Positions 56,031 through 64,000 of a stretch of 64,000 nt of DNA are shown one piece after another. A model generated the notes under the pieces. It did not search any database. It was not told the origin of the DNA and worked only from the letters and a program-made list of their open reading frames with translations. The position numbers were made by a program, and so were the translations under genes. Within the stretch, counting starts at the first letter, position 1. Every line of letters begins with the position of its first letter. Source of the DNA: Cymodocea nodosa (taxonomy: Eukaryota > Streptophyta > Magnoliopsida > Alismatales > Cymodoceaceae); the NCBI GenBank assembly GCA_036874045.1, contig CM072345.1, positions 2,629,501-2,693,500 of the forward strand. Direction: 5' to 3'.

Positions 56031-57435
56031 GGCATATGCTTATGCTTAAAGATTTCTGAAACCTGTAGTTAGCATATTTAAATTCTACAATTTGGAAGAT
56101 CATGACATCTCTAATTATTTGAAACTAAGATGATTGCAGATGGTTAGATCACATGAACAACAAATGAATTATATTCAATATAATAGAATTGAGTATGAGA
56201 ATCCTATAGTTTACCCAACTAATGGTCAGTTTAGAACAAGTAATATGTTGAGAAACAAGGAAGTTTGGGATAGGTATGACAAACTGGAGCGTAGTTTAGA
56301 GCAAAACATAGACAAACTGGAACAATAAATGTGTTAGCAATAAGAAGTCAACCAATTAAATTATAGGAAACAATATTTAGAACCTAAAATTGATATCATA
56401 TATAAAACAAAAAAAACCATAATGAAAATTAATCAAAAATTGAATGCAATGAGACTAGATGATCTGGAAAGGAAATTAAAAGCACTTGATGAATTTACAA
56501 TGAAATTACAAGTAAAGAAAAATGAAAATACAAATGAAAACTTTAATGTTGAAGATTTGCATAATTTGCAAGACATACAAACAAAAGAAAATACCAAAGA
56601 AATAGAATTTAAAGAATGTAAGTTAAAACTTAAAACAATTGAAGATCAAAATCATGAAAATGAAATACAAGAACATCATGAAAGTAATGAAAATCTGGAA
56701 GATGTATGTATAACATTAAGATCTGGAACTGATATACCACCAAGAATTCAAAAAGAAAGCAAAGTGGAGATAAGTAAGAACAAAATTCAAAATGATAATG
56801 AACAAGTAATATCTGAAAACTTAGAAATCAATGAAGAAAAATCTGAATCTAAAAATGATCAAAAGAATGAAAAGAAAGAAAAATAATCTTGTAAATAACA
56901 ATCATTAGCACCCTATCTTGAAAGATTACAACAAACATTTCCTGAAAAATAAGAAAAAATTAGAGAAATTTTTGAAAAAGTACAAGTTAACATTCCTTTG
57001 TTAGACTTATTACAGAAAATGCCACCTTGTGCTAAATTTCTTAAGGATTGGTGTACTAAGAAAATAGAGCAAAAAGTTTTAAAAAAAGTCTTTTTAGAGC
57101 AAAAAGTAGTTCCCTATTTCTACCACAAATTCCTAAAAAGTTATCTGGTTCAAGAATCCCTGTTATATCTTGCACCATAGGAAATACCATTTTGGAGAGA
57201 ACCTTAATAGATCTAAGTGCAAGTATAAATGTTATGTCTAGTGATATATTTGCATCCTTAGGATTAGAAGGCTTATTCCCTACTAGGATTGTCATTCAAT
57301 TAGCAGATAGAAGTATAAGATACCCTAAAGGAAAAATAGAAGATGTCCTAATTAAAATCAAGAACTTCATATACCCTATTGATATTGTGATTTTGGATTC
57401 CCAACAAATTAAGCATCAGAATCATGATACATCTT
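56031..57435 (+). pseudogene. GD gag' and start of protease
   Basis: ATG at 56031, only 84 bases after the primer site, gives MAYAYA, a TAA, then RFLKPVVS and a further decayed knuckle (FYNLEDHDISNYLKL). The rest parallels GB: QMVRSHEQQMNY, DDLERKLKALDEF, TLRSGTDIPP, LAPYLERLQQTF, PLLDLLQKMPPCAKFLKDW. Protease follows from about 57125 with TLIDLSASINVM (Gly of DLGA changed to Ser) and RSIRYPKGKIEDVL. The leader shows that this ORF really begins at the knuckle: no capsid domain fits before it. Split at 57436 by a solo LTR. Confidence 0.8.
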
Positions 57436-58647
57436 TGTTAGGAATTTTGTTTTGATGATATATGCTTTATTAAAGTTTTTAAATAAGTCTAAATAATATT
57501 CTCTAAGTATATTAGTCACGTAATTAAATGTTAACAGATTATCGAAAAGTTTCATTTTTATTTCGGATAGTTAAAGTTTTCGAAGAGTTAGATTTTCGAT
57601 AGTTAAACTTTCAGATAGTTAACGCTTCGTTTTTGTCGAATAGTTTATGTTAAAAACTCGTATAGTTAAGTTATCTACACGTGTGTTTTTAATGTTTTAA
57701 GTTGTCATGTGTTTCCATGTGCATTCGGTAATGAAAATCGAATAGTTAGATAACTGTTCGAGTTTTTATACACATGGATAGATAAGTCTTCGAGTTTTAT
57801 AAAATGACTAACTAATAGATAAGTGTGCTATATTTAGTCACATGTTTTGCAGGTGCAAAAACTCGAAGAGTTACAAATAAATATTTGAGTTTTTACAGGA
57901 CTTAAAGGATAAGTGTTCGACTAAATCGAAGAGTTAGAAGATATTCTACAAGACTCTAGGAAGATAAAGTTTCGATGAATCTATGAGTGGAGATCGTGGA
58001 AATTCAAAATGATAGTGGAGAAAGTGGAAACTTAAAAAGATAGTAATTTGGATTAAAGAAAAATTAGTACGTGGATTATGGATTATGGATTAAGTAGATG
58101 AACATGCTGAACGTGAAGACATAGTTCGACTACTAATAGAGAGTACGAGCTACATTACAAGTTAAGGATCCTAATCTCAAAAATCAAGTCTAAATATTCA
58201 ATCCGGATCCCTAACTGAAAAGTTAAGTTTGAATATTCATATCCTGAAAAATTCTCCAACATTAGAAGAAGTTCAAAATTCCAAGCAATTTCAGAAAAGG
58301 AGCATCAAACGTAAGAAGTCTGGAAATTCGACAACTAGAGAAAAAGAGATACAGAAGCTGAGCAAAAAGAAGGAAATGACTTGTATGCATAAAGATCAGG
58401 TTTTATACAATTCAAAATTAGTTTTGAATAAGAACTTCATTTTTCTATTTGAATTGTATATCGGACATTACTATATCAAAACCGTCAAGAAGGGAATTGA
58501 GCTGAAAAGATATTGTAAATTCTGTCTTTAAAGTTTATAAAGAATAGAATTTCATTTACGAGTGTTTTGTGCTCTTGTTTTATCCACTGGTATTTTAATT
58601 ACTAAAGACACAATTCACCCCCCCTCTTGTGATACAACGTTCCTACA
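57436..58647 (+). mobile_element. Solo LTR of the S2 family in GD
   Basis: TGTTAGGAATTTTG ... GTTCCTACA, 1212 bases, flanked by ATCTT at 57431-57435 and 58648-58652. GB at about 52860-52890 is the uninterrupted site (GATACATCTTTAATTCTGGG on its coding strand). Confidence 0.95.
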
Positions 58648-61600
58648 ATCTTTAATTTTGGGAAAGCCATTTTTAGCAACATTAGGGACTATTATAGATT
58701 GTAAAAATGGAGTGATGAAATTAGCATATGGTAATGAGGATACTCAATTAAATATTTTCAAACCAAAAAAGTTTGAGGAGGTAGAAACGTCCTTACATAC
58801 TAAAGACTTTTTAGAGGATGAAGGAGATATGCTAGATGATGTGATTCAAGAAGAATTAAATAAGTAATTAGATTTTGAAACTTTAGAAGTAAGTGAAAGC
58901 ATAGATGTAGAAGGAGATCAAGAAGAGTTTAATATTGAAGATGAAAATGTTAGATTAGGAGCTTTAGCTTTTGATGGTCAACATTTAAATTTAAAACATT
59001 TACCTCCTAAATTAACCTATATATTTCTGGAAGAAAAACAAACATGTCTAATCATTATTGCTCCAGATTTAAAAGAGGATTAAATTTCTAAATTAAAAGA
59101 TGTAGTAAAAACTTATAAAGAGGTAATAGGATGGACTGTGGCTAATATAAAAGGGTTAAGTGCAACTTTATACTATCATCATATATATTTAGAAGAGAAT
59201 GCTAAGCCAGTCAGAATTCTTGAGATGAGATTAAATCCAAACCTTAAAGAAGTAATCAGGAAGGAAATAGTGAAATGGTTAGATAATGACATAATTTATC
59301 CAATTTCTGATAGTTCATGGGTTAGTCCAATTCATGTAGTTCCCAAGAAATCAAGATTAACAGTTATTAGGAATGAAAGTTAGGACTTGATACCTACTAG
59401 AATTCAATCAGGCTAGAAAGTGTGCATAGATTATAGAAAGTTGAATGTTGTGATTAGGAAAGATCATTTTCCCTTACCTTTTATAGATCAAATGCTAGAG
59501 AAATTAGCAGGGCTAGAATATTTTAGTTTCCTAGAAGGTTATTCAAGATATAACCAAGTTTCAGTAGCATTAGAGGATTAAGAGAAAACAACTTTCACAT
59601 GTTCTAATGAAACTTATGCTTTTAAGAGGATGCCATTCGGATTATGCAATGCACCAGCTACCTTTCAAAGGTGTATGCAAGGCATATTCATTGAAATGAC
59701 TGAAGATTTTTTAGAAATATTTATGGATGATTTTACTGTATATGGAACTTCACATGAAGTGTGTTTAAACAATTTAGACCAAGTATTAAAATGCTATGTG
59801 GAAAAAAAATTGATTCTAAATTGGGAAAAATGTCACTTCATCATTAAACAAGGAATAGTCTAGGAACATGTTGTTTCAATGAAAGGGCTGAAAGTAGATA
59901 AAGCTAACATAGAAGTACTTTCTAATCTACTAGAACCTAAATCAGTAAAAGATATTAGATCATTTCTAGGACATGTAGGATTTTATAGAAGATTCATTAA
60001 AGATTTTAGCAAAATAGCTAGACTTTTAACTAATCTATTAAAAGATGTCCCGTTTCACTTTGATAAAAATTGCAAAGAAGCAATTTTCAAGCTTAAAACT
60101 AGCTTAATTTCAACCCCTATAATACAAACACCTAATTGGGGCCATCCATTTGAATTAATGTGTGATGCATTTGATTTTGCTGTAAGAGCAATGCTAGGAC
60201 AGAAGATAGAAAAATCTCCTAGAGTGATTTGTTACATAAGCAAAACTTTAAATGATGCTCAAGTTAATTATACAACTACTGAAAAAGAACTATTAGCTAT
60301 TTTTGTCTTAGAAAAATTTAGATTATATCTAATTGAAGCTAAAGTGATAGTATACACAGATCATTCAACTTTAAAACACCTAATAGCAAAGAAAGATACT
60401 AAATTTAGGTTGATCTGGTGGATATTGTTATTGTAAGAATTTGATCTATAAATTAAAGATAAAAAGGATGTCAGAATGTAGTAGCAGACCATTTATCAAG
60501 ATTACAAATAGAAAAATCAAACATTGAAATTAAGGATAATTTTCCTGATGAACAATTAATGACCATAAACACAATGTCTTGGTATGCAGACATAGTTAAT
60601 TACTTAGTTACTGGTTTAACACCTAAGGATTGGAATAGACAGGATAAGAAATTATTCTTTTCAAGAGTGAAATATTATTATTAGGAAGACCCATACTTAT
60701 TTAAGAAATGTCCTGATCTGATTTTAAGGAGGTGTGTTCTAGAAACTAAATATTAGAGCATATTATCTTTCTACCATGACCAAGCATGTGGATGACATTT
60801 TGGTTTAGGGAAAACTGCTGTCAAAATTCTACAATGTGGATTCTATTGGCCAACACTATTCAAAGATGCTCATAAATATTGCTTAAGTTGCTTAAGATGT
60901 CAACAAATAGGAAGGATATCAAAGAGGAATATGATGCCTTTGAATCCTATTGTTGAGGTTGAAATCTTTGATGTGTGGGGAATAGATTTTATGGGTCCAT
61001 TTCCTATGTCTAATCAATTTAATTATATATTGTTGAGGGTGGATTATGTATCTAAATGGATAGAAGTTATTCCTACAAAAACTAATGACAACAAAGTAGT
61101 AATACATTTTATAAGAACTAATATAATTGCTAGATTTGGAATACCTAAAACTATTATTAGTGATAGAGGAACTCATTTCTGTAATAGAAGTTTTGAAGCC
61201 TTAATAAAGAAATATGGTGTAAATCACAAAATAGCAACATCATATCATCCGCAAACAAGTGGACAAATAGAAAATGCAAACAAACAAATTAAGTTAATCT
61301 TAGAAAAAGTAGTAAATCCTACTAGGAAAGACTGGGCTAATAGATTAATAGATGCACTTTAGGCTTATAGAACTACTTATAAGACAAGCTTAGGTATGTC
61401 ACCTTTTAGGATAGTATATGGAAAAAGTTTCCATTTAGTAGCTGAAATTGAACATAAAGCTTATTGGGCATTAAAAACTCTAAACACTAATTTAAATCAA
61501 GGTGTTGAAAATAGAGAAATGCAATTAATTGAGTTAGAAGAATTTAGGAATGAAGCTTACTCGAAAACTATAAAAGAAAAAGAGAAAATGAAGTTTTGGC

Positions 61601-61882
61601 AAGATAAGAAAATTATTCCAAAAACTTTTGAAATAGGACAAGAAGTATATCTTTACATGACTAGACTTCATAACCATCTAGGAAAATTAAGATCTAGATG
61701 GGCAGAACCTTACATAATTCGAAATATTTATTCCTATGGAGCTATTGAAATTGAAAATCCTAAGAATCAGAACATATTTAAAGTAAATGGACAAAGACTT
61801 AGACCTATTATGAACTTTCCAAAAGGTTCCTTTAGAATTATAGAAGAAGTAAAAGTAGAGGACTACTCGAGTTCTATTAAGT

Positions 61883-61884
<2 letters not shown>
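58648..61884 (+). pseudogene. GD pol: protease end, RT, RNase H, integrase
   Basis: Resumes LILGKPFLATLGT of protease, then a linker, then RT from about 59120: VSPIHVVPKKS, VCIDYRKL after a TAG replacing Trp, FLEGYSRYNQV (catalytic Asp changed to Glu), RMPFGLCNAPATFQRCM, FMDDFTVY intact. RNase [26 protein letters not shown] core, [11 protein letters not shown]. Integrase: CLSCLRCQQIGRISKRN, WGIDFMGPF, ISDRGTHF and GQIENANKQ, so D, D and E are all present. TAG replaces Trp at 61360. The C-terminus ends EDYSSSIK at 61884. Best-preserved G integrase in the window. Confidence 0.9.
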
Positions 61885-61914
<30 letters not shown>

Positions 61915-61919
61915 TATAT
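61884..61919. repeat. (AT)n microsatellite
   Basis: An almost pure AT run directly after the integrase stop. Confidence 0.9.
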
Positions 61920-62308
61920 TATTATTGTTATTAATGTAGAACTAGTTTAACCAAAAGAAATCATCGATTCTATTGAAGCAGAAAAATTAAAAGTAAATAT
62001 TGTAATAGTTACACCAAAAGGATCCATCGGCCTGACCGATTACTAAGAAAAAAAGGGCAAAAAGAGAAATTTTATATTAAGTAGAGTGTCGATTTGACCG
62101 AAACAGAGTATCGGTTCAACTAAGTGTTAGAAATATATATTTTGTAATTTCAGTTCAACCGAGTGTTAGAAATATATATTCTATAATTTTGGTTCAACTG
62201 TGGAAGTATAATGGTTTGATCGAAATTCTGAAATAGTAAAATTAAGAGTCAATCGAACTGAAGATTCTTTGGTGTTGATCAAATAATAATTATTATAGTT
62301 ATTTATTT
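61920..62308 (+). other. Start of the GD post-integrase spacer
   Basis: Repeats on ACCAAAAGGATCCATCGG and GGTTCAACCGAG, homologous to 1250-1585. Cut off by the S4 LTR at 62309, so GD has no visible envelope-like ORF, gag, F-box or 3' LTR here. Confidence 0.6.
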
Positions 62309-63950
62309 TGTAGGATCATATGGATACACAAGAGGGGGGTGAATTGTGTTTTTCAACATTTTCGAATATAATTGAAACTTTAAAACTCAAAAACAAGTCA
62401 AGACACTATTTTCATAAAATCATTTTTATTCAAGGTTTCAATTACAATATACAATTCAATTCTCCTCAGAAATTGTAGATGCAATTATATATCGATACCA
62501 TGTTTCATCTATACAATTTCATAACTACAAATAGAGAAAACTAATTTGTGGAATTTAAAACATTTCTCCTTGTTTGAGATCTTTTTTCTTCTTCTTCTCT
62601 TTCTTCTTTAGCAATTCTTCAGTGACGAATATCTTGTGTTTCTCTACTTCACCGAATTTGCTTTCTTCTAATACTTTAAATCTTTAGTGACATAAATCTG
62701 ACCTTTCCTGCTTCACTGAATTTTCTTCCACCTTTTTATGCTTCACTGAATTTTCTTCCACTTGATACTTCAAATCTTCAGTGACATATATCTTACCTTT
62801 TTATGCTTCATTGAATTTTCTTCCACTTGAGAGCTTTTCCCCGAAGAGGTGTTTTTGATCCCTAAAAAGATTTTTCTTTTGGTGTGTAGGGATAACTGAT
62901 CAACGAGAATTCTATGCCTTTTATATTGTATCTTCATTTCATACATATCATCCACGTCTAATCACTACTAGTTTTCCACTTCTTCATATCTTTTTTTTTA
63001 CCTTCATCGAAATACACACGTTCTGACCCACATTTACATTTTGAATTTTGTTTAATCATCAATCCTAGATCTCTGAAAAATTTCCTGTAAAATAAACTTT
63101 CTCTTCCAAAATTTTTCATCAAGTATAATAAGAAGTTGTTACTTTAATGTTAACTAAATGAGTAACACAAGTATATATATTACTTAACGTTTCTAACTTA
63201 ACGAGTTCCTCATGTGCCAACTCACTTGACAAGTACTGTAGCTAACTCAACGAACTATCTCTGTGGTGTTACGCTAACTCAATGAACCATCTTCGTTGTG
63301 TTACAGATAACTCAACGAACTAGTTATAAACAAATGTTTTTATAATAAGAATTTTATCACGTGCAAAAATAACAACTTAAGTTTTCTAACACTAACCTAA
63401 CGCATTGCTTTATTGTTCAATATAACAACTCAACACGTTTAGTTATGTTAACTTAATGAGTTAAACATGTGCACTTCACGTGATACAATATAACATTCGT
63501 AACTTATAATTTCACCCCGTGTACAACACTAACTTAACGAGTTTGTCTCTTCTTTTACTCTCTAACTTAACGAGTTCTCACATGACCTATTTTAACCTTT
63601 AAGCCTTTAACTTAACGTGTTCTCACGTGATCTCTATACGAACAAAACTCTAACTTAACGAGTTGTCTAAACATGCACTGTTCATGATATAGAAAATATA
63701 ACTTTAAAACATATCATGCTTTTCAATAAAAACACATGTTAACTTAACATTTAGTTAAATGAGAAATTAATGCAATGAAATGACTAGTTATTAACTTAGT
63801 ATAATTTCAGATCCAATACAGACAAGTATTTATATCAGTAAGCTTTTTCTATATTAATTGATGATTTTAATTTCTTTTCAAAAGCAATAGTAATTGAGAA
63901 AATATGATTATTTTCATTCAGCACACATCATCAAAACAAAATACTCAACA
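62309..63950 (-). mobile_element. 3' LTR of Sirevirus-like element S4
   Basis: Plus strand TGTAGGATCATATGG ... AAAATACTCAACA, 1642 bases, followed by a polypurine tract, so the element body continues to the right on the minus strand. Repeats of CTTCACTGAATTTTCTTCCAC at 62715-62830. The S1 LTR (15568-17230) is the forward equivalent. The upstream 5 bases TATTT (62304-62308) are the possible target duplication. Confidence 0.9.
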
Positions 63951-64000
63951 ATCTCCCCCTTTTTGATGATGACAAAACCATATTAAATCAATTATGAAAT
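63951..64000 (-). other. S4 polypurine tract and start of internal region
   Basis: Minus strand AAAAAGGGGGAGAT at 63951-63964. The preceding bases (GGTTTTGTCATCATC) match S1 15536-15553. The element leaves the window here. Confidence 0.9.

Overview
The window is AT-rich plant nuclear DNA made almost entirely of nested, decayed LTR retrotransposons. I found no intact single-copy host gene. The plant assignment rests on element types: Sirevirus-type Ty1/copia elements (envelope-like third ORF and A5G5AGAT polypurine tracts), a copia element with the plant initiator-tRNA-Met primer site, and Athila-type Ty3/gypsy elements (tRNA-Asp primer site, NPNWRNH and TLRSG gag motifs). I cannot name the species. 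Family names used here are my own: G = gypsy/Athila (G1, GA, GB, GD), S1-S4 = Sirevirus-like copia, C1 = the other copia element.

Layout. 1-747: LTR of a minus-strand G element inserted in the integrase of G1. 748-7328 plus 21695-21875: G1, reading integrase end, envelope-like ORF, capsid-type gag ORF, F-box ORF. S2 (7329-21689, target duplication TCTAG) is inserted in that F-box ORF; between its pol and its envelope-like gene lies a second damaged Sirevirus, S1 (about 11162-17230). S3 (minus, 21876-31225) is inserted further along the same F-box ORF. C1 (minus, 31226-38035) follows, with 5' LTR, primer site, whole polyprotein and a 3' LTR cut down to U3. 38682-55638 holds two minus-strand G elements in tandem sharing one LTR: GA (an F-box ORF, no pol) and GB (pol and gag remnant). 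55639-62308 is GD, a plus-strand G element head to head with GB. 62309-64000 is the 3' LTR and polypurine tract of S4, whose body lies off the right edge. Three solo LTRs sit in GA, GB and GD; two have perfect 5-bp target duplications and a matching empty site in the sister G copy.

The most unusual system is the G family. Piecing its copies together gives this order: LTR, tRNA-Asp primer site, a short gag' ORF that begins at the zinc knuckle and lacks the capsid core, protease, RT, RNase H, integrase, an envelope-like ORF, a separate capsid-type gag ORF, an F-box ORF, a long 3' spacer, polypurine tract, LTR. This is a split gag plus a captured F-box gene. Arrays of short motifs (TTCGGATAGTTA, GTTGAGTTA/TAACTCAAC, ACTTAAGT, CACGTG) lie upstream of each accessory ORF and also fill the LTRs of the gypsy and copia families. 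Collinear U3 blocks and the envelope-like ORF are shared across the two superfamilies, which points to exchange between them.

Nearly every coding region carries stops, mostly TAG replacing CAG or TGG, as expected from decay of methylated CHG sites. The best-preserved reading frames are the G1 F-box ORF (open up to the S2 insertion), parts of the S1 gag and integrase, the S3 protease-integrase and the C1 gag-protease region. Coordinates of decayed ends are approximate.
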